Shown: positions 18,169 through 27,167, counted from the stretch's first letter. The stretch: DNA of 64,000 nt from Pseudomonas fluorescens (GCF_001307155.1 NZ_CP012830.1:62001-126000), one strand, 5' to 3'. Numbers and translations: made by a program. The notes: a model not told the origin generated them from the letters alone.

Positions 18169-19376
18169 CAGTGAGATACCTCGGCGCTGGCCCACAGCCC
18201 TGGATTGCAGGTCATGGCGCGCTGGCTGTCGGTGAGGTCATCGGCAAAAGTACCGACGACGTACACCGAGTTCTGCTCGGCATACGGGAAAGGAACGCTG
18301 TAGCTGTTAGGGCGAATATCCTTAGTGCTGGATAACAACTGCACGACATTGGCCTTGAGCGGTTCGTCCAGGCCATGGATTCTCACCGTCAGGACACTGT
18401 CGTGATCAATCTTGCTGGCCACGCGTTCCGGAAACACCGCGACGACATAGCTTTCTTTGCAGTTGGTGGCGCGCAGCAAAGTCGACCCGGCTTGCACCAC
18501 CGTCCCTTGGGGCGCCAACAGCTCTTGAACCGTGCCGGACGAATACGCCGTGACCTCATAGCCAGCCGTCAACTTGACCCGGTTCTGTTCGGTTTCGATC
18601 AGGTGGTTGAGATTGTCGAGTTCGCGTTGATAGGTCTCGCGATTGCGGGCCTGATTTTCCAGGCTCAGTTTCAGGGTGGTCATCTGCGCGCTGAGGTCGA
18701 ACATGCGCAACTGATCAGGGTCAAGGTAGACCTGCTTATTGGCAGCATTGACATCACCGTCATTGATTCGCAGCTGTGAACGGACGGATTCTGCCGCCCC
18801 CTCCAACGAGGCCAACTTGGCTTTCGAGGCGGCGACGACCGCGCCACTGACCGCCCCTTGAGTGAACAACTCGAGGTTGCGATCGAGGGTTTCCTGTGCG
18901 TCCGTCAAGCGGGCGCTGGCGGCAGTGCTCTCGGCCTTCAGCGCACGTTGTGCATAGAGCTGACGAGTATGAAACGCCGATTGATAGCGCTGACTGGTTT
19001 TCTCCAACTCGTCGTAATACTGCTGGTCGTGCTCGGCCTGGCTAGCCGATGACGATAGCTCCTGCTCCAGAGTCAAACGCCGGGTTTGCAGGGTCAACAA
19101 CGTCTCCTGGTTAGCCCGCGGGTTTTCAACCACCGCAATCTTCTGGCCCTGGGTAAAAGTCGAGCCGGGCTTGACCTCAAGCGAATTCACCACCCCCTCG
19201 ATGGGTGTCGTCAGCAGAATGACCGGTGCATTCAAAATTGCCCGTGTCGCCGATGTCGACACCAGCGGCATCAGCAACGTCGAGAGCAACAGCCAGATGA
19301 TAAATACCAGGACACCCAAGCCCACCAGACGCGGCAACAGGGACCATGAAAAAAACCTTGAGCGTTCTTCTGCCAT
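18168..19376 (-). CDS. HlyD-family periplasmic adaptor (membrane fusion protein)
   Basis: This 402-residue protein has one N-terminal TM (about 14–36), a first half-lipoyl motif TPIEGVVNSLEVKPG near residue 65, a long coiled-coil hairpin (about 95–265) and the second half-lipoyl motif AYSSGTVQELLAPQG near 280. It is the first gene of the operon. I chose the ATG at 19376 because GGGAG lies 8 bases upstream; the longer frame starts with TTG. Adaptors of this class normally join an inner-membrane transporter to a TolC-type duct. Here the only inner-membrane candidate is the glycosyltransferase, an arrangement partly like Alg44 or the BgsB partner of mixed-linkage glucan synthase. Confidence 0.88.
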   Translation of the reverse strand: MAEERSRFFSWSLLPRLVGLGVLVFIIWLLLSTLLMPLVSTSATRAILNAPVILLTTPIEGVVNSLEVKPGSTFTQGQKIAVVENPRANQETLLTLQTRRLTLEQELSSSASQAEHDQQYYDELEKTSQRYQSAFHTRQLYAQRALKAESTAASARLTDAQETLDRNLELFTQGAVSGAVVAASKAKLASLEGAAESVRSQLRINDGDVNAANKQVYLDPDQLRMFDLSAQMTTLKLSLENQARNRETYQRELDNLNHLIETEQNRVKLTAGYEVTAYSSGTVQELLAPQGTVVQAGSTLLRATNCKESYVVAVFPERVASKIDHDSVLTVRIHGLDEPLKANVVQLLSSTKDIRPNSYSVPFPYAEQNSVYVVGTFADDLTDSQRAMTCNPGLWASAEVSH

Positions 19377-20054
19377 GTTTAATTCTCCCAATAAGCCATG
19401 AATACACGGCTATATGTCAGCACTGCGCAGCCGTCATGCCCGATTAGAACGTAACCGCAAAACACATTAAGCAGGATCAACGAAAGCGGATCATCAACTC
19501 CCCGGACAGCAATAAAGCCAGCACGGTTTATTTAGATTCAGTGTGATGTGAGCAGGAATAAGTTCCCTGTCTTTTTGGAGTATTAGTTGCCATCATGACG
19601 CACATTAAAACGCCACCATCTTTAAAACAGCACCGCCAAAGTTGTGCCAAAGTTTTGAAAGTTACCGTGAGTACTTGCCCGACAATACAGGCAATTTGCT
19701 GCCACCCAACCCCGGCCGGTGCCGGAGCTGCCAGGGGGAGACACTAATTTCAGCACCCATCGCTGTCAAGCATCGAGCCATTCAATAAAATGGCGTCAAT
19801 TATTGAACACACCCTGTATTGGATCCACATAAAGCAAGTAACAACACTCCCCCACTGCAACTGCTTATTTTATTTGAGGATTTTTTTATTATTGAATTTT
19901 TATAGCGATAACCTGTCGAGATTTACAGCGTTCTGATCTGGCACATATCAAGAATAAAACGATATAACTACAACGCACTGACCGGACATAGCGGATGACG
20001 CATGAACACGTCTAATTTAATAGATGATGTCTAATGGCTCCTTATAATGAACCG
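19377..20054. other. AT-rich non-coding region upstream of the exopolysaccharide operon
   Basis: These 678 bases hold no credible gene on either strand. The first 200 bases should contain the operon promoter; a TATAGC -10-like hexamer occurs on the minus strand near 19412–19417 but no convincing -35. The stretch 19856–19910 is very AT-rich (runs of T and ATTATTG), unusual in this genome and suited to MvaT/H-NS-type silencers. A direct repeat of GTCTAAT occurs near 20010–20035. No RNA gene is recognised. Confidence 0.5.
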
Positions 20055-20100
20055 CTGCACATGAAAACGCCCCGACAAGTCGGGGCGTTTTCATGTGCAG
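20055..20100. terminator. Long perfect palindrome serving as ampC terminator
   Basis: A 22-bp perfect stem around a central AA spans the whole feature; the core AAAACGCCCCGAC/GTCGGGGCGTTTT is identical to the gap terminator at 21454–21481. The flanking TTTT tracts make it a bidirectional terminator candidate downstream of ampC and upstream of the exopolysaccharide operon. Confidence 0.75.
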
Positions 20101-20141
20101 CCAGGGCTTAGCGCGGCAACGCTGGAGAGTTCACATCGGCC
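20064..20141 (-). pseudogene. Remnant copy of the gap 3' end plus terminator
   Basis: These 78 bases align without gaps to 21454–21531, which is the gap terminator and last codons. Read on the minus strand the copy encodes ADVNSPALPR followed by TAA, against AGVNPPAFPR-TAA in intact gap. The hairpin core is identical and the rest about 80 percent so. It is a degenerate duplicate lying just beyond the ampC stop, on the opposite side of ampC from gap. Confidence 0.75.
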
Positions 20142-20167
20142 GCCACTCAATCCTCCGTCAGCGAAGA

Positions 20168-21328
20168 TTAATCCAGTTCACTCAGGATCCGATGCGCCAG
20201 GCGCACCCGGGGTTCGTTGGGGTAGCTCTTGTTGGCCAGCACCACAATGCCAAACTTCTTCTCGGGGACGAAGGCCACATAAGCAGAGAACCCACCGGTC
20301 GCCCCCGTCTTGTTGATCCAGACTGCCTCCCGTGGTGCCAGGGGCGGGTTTAATGCCGTAACGACATGACTGTCGTAAATCATCTTGTCGGCGTTGCCTT
20401 CAACCAGTGCACTCAGTTGCACCGGGTAGTCGTACTGCTCCCAAATCAGGTCTTGAGTCATTGGACCTAGCTGGAAATAGCCCTTGTGCGTCTCCATCAG
20501 TGCGCGACCGAGTTTTGCTTCGACCTTCGCAACGCCCAGATTGGCCTCGACAAAGCGAATCAGGTCCGTGGAGCTGGTTTTTACCGAGTAGGCCTCGTCA
20601 CCCAGCACACCCGGATTCAACCGGACCGGGACATCCTGCTTGTTGTAACCCTGAGCATAGAGCGACAGCTTGCTCGCCGGGATGTTGATGAAGCTGTTGG
20701 GCATTCCGAGTGCCGGGAAGAGTCGCTGTTCCAGCGCCACCGCGAACGGCATCTTCATGCTGATTGCGGTAATCATGCCTAGCGCCCCGATGCTGGGGTT
20801 GGCATAGGTTCGTTGAGCACCCGGCGCATACGTCGGCTGCCACGCCTTGAAGTAGTCCATCAGCTGTTGGTTGTTCTGTACCTGATCAGGCACCTGCAAG
20901 GGGAAGCCGCCTGCGGTATGGGTCGCCAGGTTGATCAGCGTCGCTTTATCGAACGGGCTACCCGCAAGCTCAGGCAGGTACTTGCCGGGGTGGTCAGTAA
21001 GAGAAAGCTGACCGTTGACCTCGGCGTAGGTCGCCAGGGTGACTGTGAAGGTTTTGCTGATGGAGCCGATTTCAAACAGCGTATCGCTCGTGACCTTCTG
21101 TTGTGTTTCCTTTGAGGCCACGCCGAAGTTGTAGAACTGCTGCTTGCCATTAGCAGTCACCGCAATGGCCAGGCCGGGAATGTTGTACTGCTGCATGACC
21201 GCTTGGGCGGCATCTTGCACGATGCTGTCGATATCCGAGCGCTGGGCATTCGCCATGGCGAGGTTGCCGAAAGAGACGGTGCTGGCCAGCAATAGCAATG
21301 CTGCGCAAGGCTTTGCGATAAAACGCAT
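20168..21328 (-). CDS. ampC: Class C beta-lactamase AmpC
   Basis: This 386-residue periplasmic serine beta-lactamase hydrolyses cephalosporins and penicillins. A signal peptide covers about residues 1–28 (ending AMANA). The three active-site motifs are complete: SISK at 89–92 (nucleophile S89), YAN at 175–177 and KTG at 340–342. Length fits AmpC. I chose the ATG at 21328 with GAGG 9 bases upstream. No ampR regulator gene is adjacent, so induction through AmpR would need a distant gene. It is bracketed by two copies of the gap 3' end and terminator, suggesting acquisition or rearrangement at this site. A general DD-peptidase is a less likely alternative. Confidence 0.92.
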   Translation of the reverse strand: MRFIAKPCAALLLLASTVSFGNLAMANAQRSDIDSIVQDAAQAVMQQYNIPGLAIAVTANGKQQFYNFGVASKETQQKVTSDTLFEIGSISKTFTVTLATYAEVNGQLSLTDHPGKYLPELAGSPFDKATLINLATHTAGGFPLQVPDQVQNNQQLMDYFKAWQPTYAPGAQRTYANPSIGALGMITAISMKMPFAVALEQRLFPALGMPNSFINIPASKLSLYAQGYNKQDVPVRLNPGVLGDEAYSVKTSSTDLIRFVEANLGVAKVEAKLGRALMETHKGYFQLGPMTQDLIWEQYDYPVQLSALVEGNADKMIYDSHVVTALNPPLAPREAVWINKTGATGGFSAYVAFVPEKKFGIVVLANKSYPNEPRVRLAHRILSELD

Positions 21329-21453
21329 ACAAGTGGTCCTCAGGTCTTTTTGATCGCGGGCAAACCTATCACTTTGATACGACGGCTCCGGAAGCGATTT
21401 ATCACAAAATATTTCGCCGACTCCGTAGGCCAGCCAGGCAAGCCACACAAACA

Positions 21454-21481
21454 AAAACGCCCCGACAAGTCGGGGCGTTTT
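21454..21481 (-). terminator. gap terminator
   Basis: AAAACGCCCCGAC and GTCGGGGCGTTTT form a 13-bp stem just after the gap stop; on the minus strand a T-rich tract follows. Its core is repeated exactly at 20064–20091. Confidence 0.88.
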
Positions 21482-21497
21482 CAGGTGCGGCTAAGGC

Positions 21498-22961
21498 TTA
21501 GCGCGGGAATGCTGGCGGGTTTACACCGGCCATGTCTTCCATCACGCGAACCACCTGGCAGCTGTAACCGAATTCGTTGTCGTACCAAACGTACAGAACA
21601 ACGCGGTTGTCTTGGCTGATGGTTGCTTCAGCGTCCACAACACCTGCGTGGCGCGAGCCAACGAAGTCGGTCGAAACCACTTCCTGCGAGTTGACGAAGT
21701 CGATTTGCTTATGCAGATCGGAGTGCAGCGCCATGTAGCGCAGGTACTCGTTCATCTCTTCACGGGTGGCGGCTTTCTCAAGGTTCAGGTTGAGGATTGC
21801 CATCGACACGTTCGGCGTTGGAACACGGATCGCGTTACCGGTCAGCTTGCCGGCCAGCTCAGGCAGGGCCTTGGCAGCAGCAGTGGCAGCACCGGTCTCG
21901 GTGATTACCATGTTCAGCGCGGCGCTACGACCACGGCGATCGCCTTTGTGGAAGTTGTCGATCAGGTTCTGGTCGTTGGTGTACGAGTGAACCGTTTCAA
22001 CGTGACCGTTGATGATGCCGAACTTGTCGTTCACAGCCTTGAGCACCGGCACGATGGCGTTGGTGGTGCAGGAGGCGGCGGAAACGATCTTGTCGTCAGC
22101 GGTGATTTCACCGTGGTTGATGCCGTGAACGATGTTCTTCAGCTTGCCTTTGCCAGGCGCGGTCAGAACAACGCGGTCGATGCCCGGGCAAGCCAGGTGC
22201 TGGCCCAGGCCCTCGGCGTCACGCCATACACCGGTGTTGTCCACCAACAGAGCGTCTTTGATGCCGTACTGGGTGTAGTCCACTTCAGTCGGGTTCTTCG
22301 CGTAGATAACCTGGATCAGGTTACCGTTGGCGGTGATGGTGTTGTTGGCTTCGTCGATGGTGATGGTGCCGTTGAACGGACCATGAACCGAATCGCGACG
22401 CAGCAGGCTGGCGCGTTTGATCAGGTCGTTTTCAGCGCCTTTGCGCACAACGATGGCACGCAGACGCAGGCCGTCGCCACCGCCGGTTTTTTCAATCAGG
22501 ATGCGCGCCAGCAGACGGCCGATACGACCGAAGCCGTACAGTACAACGTCAGTGCCTTTGCGTGCGGAAGCGTTCTGCTGGCCTACAACGTCGGCCAGTT
22601 CTTCACGGACGAACTGCTCGGCAGTGCGGCCTTTGCCTTCGGCCTTGAACTTGACCGCCAGCTTGCCCAGGTCTACCGAAGCGGCGCCGAGCTTGAGCTC
22701 GCTCATCGCTTTGAGCAGTGGGAATGTTTCGTGAACGGACAGTTCGGCGTCATCGGACTGACGATGGCGAGCAAAGCGGTGAGCTTTGAGAATCGCGATG
22801 ACAGACTGGTTGATCAGGCTGCGGCCATAGATCGAGCTCACCACGTTGTTATTGCGGTAAAGCTGACCGATAAGCGGAATCATCGCTTCTGCGAGTGCTT
22901 CACGGTCGATCCATTCACCAAGACACTGGTCGGGCTTCTGAGTCACGGGAACCTTCCACAT
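21498..22961 (-). CDS. gap: Glyceraldehyde-3-phosphate dehydrogenase, long form
   Basis: This enzyme interconverts glyceraldehyde-3-phosphate and 1,3-bisphosphoglycerate with NAD(P). The 487-residue protein carries about 130 extra N-terminal residues before the Rossmann motif GFGRIGR (143–149), the long form found in pseudomonads beside mfd. The catalytic Cys298 lies in SAASCTTNAIVPV. The N-terminal helical extension is of unknown role. The start ATG at 22961 lacks a good ribosome site. The gene is divergent from mfd. A second gap gene is usual in these genomes, and this copy may serve gluconeogenesis; that is inference. Confidence 0.92.
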   Translation of the reverse strand: MWKVPVTQKPDQCLGEWIDREALAEAMIPLIGQLYRNNNVVSSIYGRSLINQSVIAILKAHRFARHRQSDDAELSVHETFPLLKAMSELKLGAASVDLGKLAVKFKAEGKGRTAEQFVREELADVVGQQNASARKGTDVVLYGFGRIGRLLARILIEKTGGGDGLRLRAIVVRKGAENDLIKRASLLRRDSVHGPFNGTITIDEANNTITANGNLIQVIYAKNPTEVDYTQYGIKDALLVDNTGVWRDAEGLGQHLACPGIDRVVLTAPGKGKLKNIVHGINHGEITADDKIVSAASCTTNAIVPVLKAVNDKFGIINGHVETVHSYTNDQNLIDNFHKGDRRGRSAALNMVITETGAATAAAKALPELAGKLTGNAIRVPTPNVSMAILNLNLEKAATREEMNEYLRYMALHSDLHKQIDFVNSQEVVSTDFVGSRHAGVVDAEATISQDNRVVLYVWYDNEFGYSCQVVRVMEDMAGVNPPAFPR

Positions 22962-23129
22962 GTAGGGGCTGAAAAAAGGGGCTACATTATGCCGCCGAGT
23001 CGTCTGCGGAGCAATGCACGCCTATCGCAACATGCTTTTCCTTTCGTCGGCGGTAGTCTGCAACTGACAGCCGGCACCTTCGCCCGCTACAATTACCGAC
23101 TTTGTCGCAACGCTGGAGCTCAACCTTCC

Positions 23130-26100
23130 GTGCCCGTCCTGCGTCTACCGCTTCTCCCTGCCGCGGCAGGTAAACAGCACTGGGGCAACCTGCCCGGTGC
23201 CGCCCTGAGCCTGGCCATTGCCGAGGCCGCCAGCGCTGCCAAGCGCTTTACCCTGCTACTGACCGCCGACAGCCAAAGTGCCGAACGGCTGGAACAGGAG
23301 CTGAGTTTCTTCGCCCCCGATTTGCCGGTGCTGCATTTCCCGGACTGGGAAACCCTGCCTTACGACCTGTTCTCGCCGCACCAGGACATTATATCCCAGC
23401 GCATCGCCAGCCTGTATCGGCTGCCCGAGCTGAGCCATGGCGTTTTGGTAGTGCCGATCACCACCGCCCTACATCGCCTGGCCCCCACCAAGTTCCTGCT
23501 CGGCAGCAGCCTGGTGCTGGACATCGGTCAGAAGCTCGACGTCGAGCAAATGCGCACGCGACTGGAAGCCAGCGGCTATCGCTGTGTCGACACGGTTTAT
23601 GAACACGGCGAATTCGCGGTACGTGGCGCGCTGATCGACCTGTTCCCGATGGGCAGCAAACTGCCCTACCGCATCGACCTGTTCGATGACGAAATCGAGA
23701 CCCTGCGTACCTTCGACCCAGAAAACCAGCGCTCCATCGACAAGGTCGAATCGGTCCGACTGCTGCCCGCCAAAGAATTTCCGCTGCAAAAAGAAGCCGT
23801 GACCCGCTTCAAGGCACGCTTTCGCGAGCGCTTCGATGTCGATTTCCGCCGCTGCCCGATCTTCCAGGACCTGAGCAGCGGGATTACACCGGCCGGTATC
23901 GAGTACTACCTGCCGCTGTTCTTCGATGAAACCTCGACGCTGTTCGACTACCTGCCGCAGGACACCCAGGTGTTCTCCCTGCCGGGCATCGAACAGGCGG
24001 CGGAGAATTTCTGGAACGACGTGCGCAACCGCTACGAAGAGCGCCGCGTCGATCCATCCCGGCCATTGTTGCCGCCGGCCGAGTTGTTCCTTCCGGTGGA
24101 AGACTGCTTCGCACGTCTCAAGAACTGGCCACGCGTGGTCGCCAGCCAGCAAGACGTCGAAACCGGTGTCGGCCGCGAACGTTTTCCCGCTACACCGCTG
24201 CCGAACCTGGCCATCGAAGCCAAGGCCAACCAGCCGCTGCAAGCGCTGTCGAATTTCCTTGATGGGTTTTCCGGGCGCGTGCTGTTTACCGCCGAGTCGG
24301 CCGGTCGCCGCGAAGTACTGCTGGAACTGCTGGAACGCCTGAAGCTGCGGCCGAAAACCGTCGACAGCTGGCCGGATTTCGTCGCTAGCAAAGAGCGCCT
24401 GGCGATCACCATCGCACCGCTGGACGAAGGCCTGGTGCTGGACAATCCAGCCCTGGCATTGATTGCTGAAAGTCCGTTGTTCGGTCAGCGAGTGATGCAG
24501 CGCCGTCGTCGCGAGAAACGCGCCGATGCCAATAACGATGCAGTGATCAAAAACCTCACCGAGCTGCGCGAAGGCGCGCCGGTGGTGCATATCGATCATG
24601 GCGTTGGCCGTTATCTGGGCCTCGCGACCCTGGAAATCGAAAACCAGGCCGCCGAGTTCCTGACCCTCGAATACGCCGAGGGCGCCAAGCTTTATGTGCC
24701 GGTGGCCAACCTGCATTTGATCGCTCGCTACACCGGCAGCGACGATGCACTGGCGCCGCTGCATCGCCTCGGCTCCGAGACCTGGCAAAAAGCCAAACGC
24801 AAAGCCGCTGAACAGGTGCGTGACGTCGCCGCTGAACTGCTCGACATCTATGCTCGCCGCGCGGCTCGCGAAGGTTATGCCTTTGCCGATCCGAAAGCCG
24901 ATTACGCAACCTTCAGCGCCGGCTTCCCGTTCGAAGAAACCCCGGACCAGCAAACCACCATCGACGCGGTGCGTGAAGACATGCTCGCGCCGAGACCAAT
25001 GGACCGACTGGTCTGCGGCGACGTCGGTTTCGGCAAGACCGAAGTGGCGATGCGTGCGGCATTCATTGCCGTGCACGGCGGCCGTCAGGTCGCGATTCTG
25101 GTGCCGACCACCCTGCTCGCCCAGCAACACTACAACAGCTTCCGCGACCGCTTCGCCGACTGGCCAGTGACCGTGGAAGTGATGAGCCGCTTCAAGTCGA
25201 CCAAGGAAGTGAATGCCGCCGTTGCCGACCTCGCCGAAGGCAAGATCGACATCGTCATCGGCACGCACAAGCTGCTGCAAGACGACGTAAAGATCAAAAA
25301 CCTCGGGCTGGTGATCATCGACGAAGAACACCGCTTTGGTGTGCGTCAGAAGGAACAGCTCAAGGCCCTGCGCAGCGAAGTCGACATCCTGACCCTGACC
25401 GCCACGCCGATTCCGCGCACGCTGAACATGGCAGTGTCGGGCATGCGTGATCTGTCGATCATCGCCACGCCACCAGCGCGACGTTTGTCGGTGCGCACCT
25501 TCGTCATGGAACAGAACAAGAGCACGGTCAAAGAGGCCCTGCTCCGTGAGTTGCTGCGTGGCGGCCAGGTCTATTACCTGCACAACGATGTGAAAACCAT
25601 CGAGAAATGTGCCGCCGATCTCGCCGAGCTGGTGCCGGAAGCACGGATCGGCATCGGTCATGGGCAGATGCGCGAGCGCGAACTCGAACAGGTGATGAGC
25701 GACTTCTATCACAAGCGCTTCAATGTGCTGATCGCCTCGACCATCATCGAGACCGGCATTGACGTGCCGAGCGCCAACACCATCATCATCGAGCGTGCCG
25801 ACAAGTTCGGCCTGGCCCAGTTGCACCAATTGCGTGGTCGCGTCGGTCGCAGCCACCACCAGGCTTACGCCTACCTGCTGACACCGCCGCGCCAACAGAT
25901 CACGCCAGACGCGGAAAAACGCCTGGAAGCGATCGCCAATACCCAGGACCTCGGCGCGGGCTTCGTGCTGGCCACCAACGACCTGGAAATCCGTGGCGCC
26001 GGCGAACTGCTGGGCGACGGTCAGAGCGGGCAGATCCAGGCCGTCGGGTTCACCCTGTACATGGAAATGCTCGAACGCGCGGTTAAATCCATCCGCAAGG

Positions 26101-26579
26101 GCGAGCAGCCAAACCTTGATCAACCGCTGGGTGGCGGTCCGGAAATCAACCTGCGCTTGCCAGCGTTGATCCCGGAAGACTACCTGCCGGACGTCCACGC
26201 ACGACTGATCCTCTACAAACGCATCGCGTCGGCAACCGACGAGGATGGCCTCAAGGACCTGCAAGTGGAGATGATCGACCGCTTCGGCCTGCTGCCGGAG
26301 CCGACCAAGAACCTGGTGCGCATGACCTTGCTGAAACTGCAGGCCGAGCAACTGGGGATCAAGAAAGTCGACGGCGGCCCGCAAGGCGGTCGTATCGAGT
26401 TCGGCGCACAAACGCCGGTCGATCCGCTGGTGCTGATCAAGCTGATCCAGGGTCAACCCAAACGCTACAAATTCGAAGGCGCCACGATGTTCAAATTCAT
26501 GGTGCCAATGGAGCGCCCGGAAGAGCGCTTTAATACAGTGGAGGCGCTGTTTGAGCACCTCACTCCAAAATCTGCTTGA
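23130..26579 (+). CDS. mfd: Transcription-repair coupling factor Mfd
   Basis: Mfd is a 1149-residue DNA translocase that removes RNA polymerase stalled at lesions and recruits UvrA. UvrB-like domains come first, then the CarD-like RNAP-interaction domain around HIDHGVGRYLGL, then SF2 motifs: Walker A GDVGFGKTE, DEEH in VIIDEEHRFGV, TATPIPRT, and QLRGRVGRS, with the UvrA-binding TRCF domain at the end. I chose GTG at 23130, with GGAG 11 bases upstream, to give the family length; the open frame continues upstream across the gap promoter and gene but that part is not Mfd-like. Confidence 0.96.
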   Translation: MPVLRLPLLPAAAGKQHWGNLPGAALSLAIAEAASAAKRFTLLLTADSQSAERLEQELSFFAPDLPVLHFPDWETLPYDLFSPHQDIISQRIASLYRLPELSHGVLVVPITTALHRLAPTKFLLGSSLVLDIGQKLDVEQMRTRLEASGYRCVDTVYEHGEFAVRGALIDLFPMGSKLPYRIDLFDDEIETLRTFDPENQRSIDKVESVRLLPAKEFPLQKEAVTRFKARFRERFDVDFRRCPIFQDLSSGITPAGIEYYLPLFFDETSTLFDYLPQDTQVFSLPGIEQAAENFWNDVRNRYEERRVDPSRPLLPPAELFLPVEDCFARLKNWPRVVASQQDVETGVGRERFPATPLPNLAIEAKANQPLQALSNFLDGFSGRVLFTAESAGRREVLLELLERLKLRPKTVDSWPDFVASKERLAITIAPLDEGLVLDNPALALIAESPLFGQRVMQRRRREKRADANNDAVIKNLTELREGAPVVHIDHGVGRYLGLATLEIENQAAEFLTLEYAEGAKLYVPVANLHLIARYTGSDDALAPLHRLGSETWQKAKRKAAEQVRDVAAELLDIYARRAAREGYAFADPKADYATFSAGFPFEETPDQQTTIDAVREDMLAPRPMDRLVCGDVGFGKTEVAMRAAFIAVHGGRQVAILVPTTLLAQQHYNSFRDRFADWPVTVEVMSRFKSTKEVNAAVADLAEGKIDIVIGTHKLLQDDVKIKNLGLVIIDEEHRFGVRQKEQLKALRSEVDILTLTATPIPRTLNMAVSGMRDLSIIATPPARRLSVRTFVMEQNKSTVKEALLRELLRGGQVYYLHNDVKTIEKCAADLAELVPEARIGIGHGQMRERELEQVMSDFYHKRFNVLIASTIIETGIDVPSANTIIIERADKFGLAQLHQLRGRVGRSHHQAYAYLLTPPRQQITPDAEKRLEAIANTQDLGAGFVLATNDLEIRGAGELLGDGQSGQIQAVGFTLYMEMLERAVKSIRKGEQPNLDQPLGGGPEINLRLPALIPEDYLPDVHARLILYKRIASATDEDGLKDLQVEMIDRFGLLPEPTKNLVRMTLLKLQAEQLGIKKVDGGPQGGRIEFGAQTPVDPLVLIKLIQGQPKRYKFEGATMFKFMVPMERPEERFNTVEALFEHLTPKSA

Positions 26580-26589
26580 AGGACGCCGC

Positions 26590-27156
26590 ATGCGCCTGTT
26601 TCGTTCATTGACCCTGTTGTTGACCCTCGTTGCCCCGACGGCGTTTGCCGACAGTTTGTATCAGGTTGAAATGATCCTGTTCCGCCAGAACGCCGTGCCG
26701 GCCATTACCAGCCGCACCGCACCGGAAGACTGGGCTGCCGGCGCACGGCCGATCAGTGCCGACAGCCTGCGCACCCCAAGCCTGAATGCCGAGGCTGAAA
26801 AACTGCGCGCCAGCGGCGATTACACGGTGTTGCTACACAAGGCCTGGCAACAGAGTCTTGGCGAGGACGCGAGAAAAATCTCGATCAGCGACGGCAAGGA
26901 GCAATTCGGCCAGTTTCCGATCGAAGGCTCGCTGAACCTGAAGCTCGGGCGCTTCACCGATGTCGACGCGAACTTCTGGGTCAACCAGTTCGATGCCTAT
27001 GGCCGGGTTACCGCCAGCGAACGCCTGAAGCAGCAAAGCCACACCAAAAACGGTCAGCTCAACTACCTCGACAACGGCCACCTGGCGCTGCTGATCAAAA
27101 TCACTTCGCTCACTGCACCTGCGCGTCCGCCAGTCCCTGACGTTCTCCCGGACTGA
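26590..27156 (+). CDS. CsiV-family periplasmic protein
   Basis: This 188-residue exported protein has a signal peptide (residues 1–19, ending TAFA) and begins the mature chain with DSLYQVEMILFRQN, the signature of the CsiV family. CsiV in Vibrio binds peptidoglycan and is needed for growth with non-canonical D-amino acids; function here is inferred from family. It starts 10 bases after the mfd stop and so belongs to the mfd operon, as in P. aeruginosa (PA3003 position, from memory). Confidence 0.8.
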   Translation: MRLFRSLTLLLTLVAPTAFADSLYQVEMILFRQNAVPAITSRTAPEDWAAGARPISADSLRTPSLNAEAEKLRASGDYTVLLHKAWQQSLGEDARKISISDGKEQFGQFPIEGSLNLKLGRFTDVDANFWVNQFDAYGRVTASERLKQQSHTKNGQLNYLDNGHLALLIKITSLTAPARPPVPDVLPD

Positions 27157-27167
27157 TTGAAGTCCCC

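Noticed and set aside
21612..23129. An open frame running on the plus strand into mfd would give a 1655-residue protein.
   Set aside because: The first 506 codons are antisense to gap and the intergenic region. Mfd-like sequence begins at the GTG at 23130, which gives the standard length.
23469..26591. A 1040-codon minus-strand open frame opposite mfd.
   Set aside because: It is the complementary shadow of a GC-rich gene; it has no family-like motifs, and its product is Gln/His/Arg-rich as expected of antisense frames.
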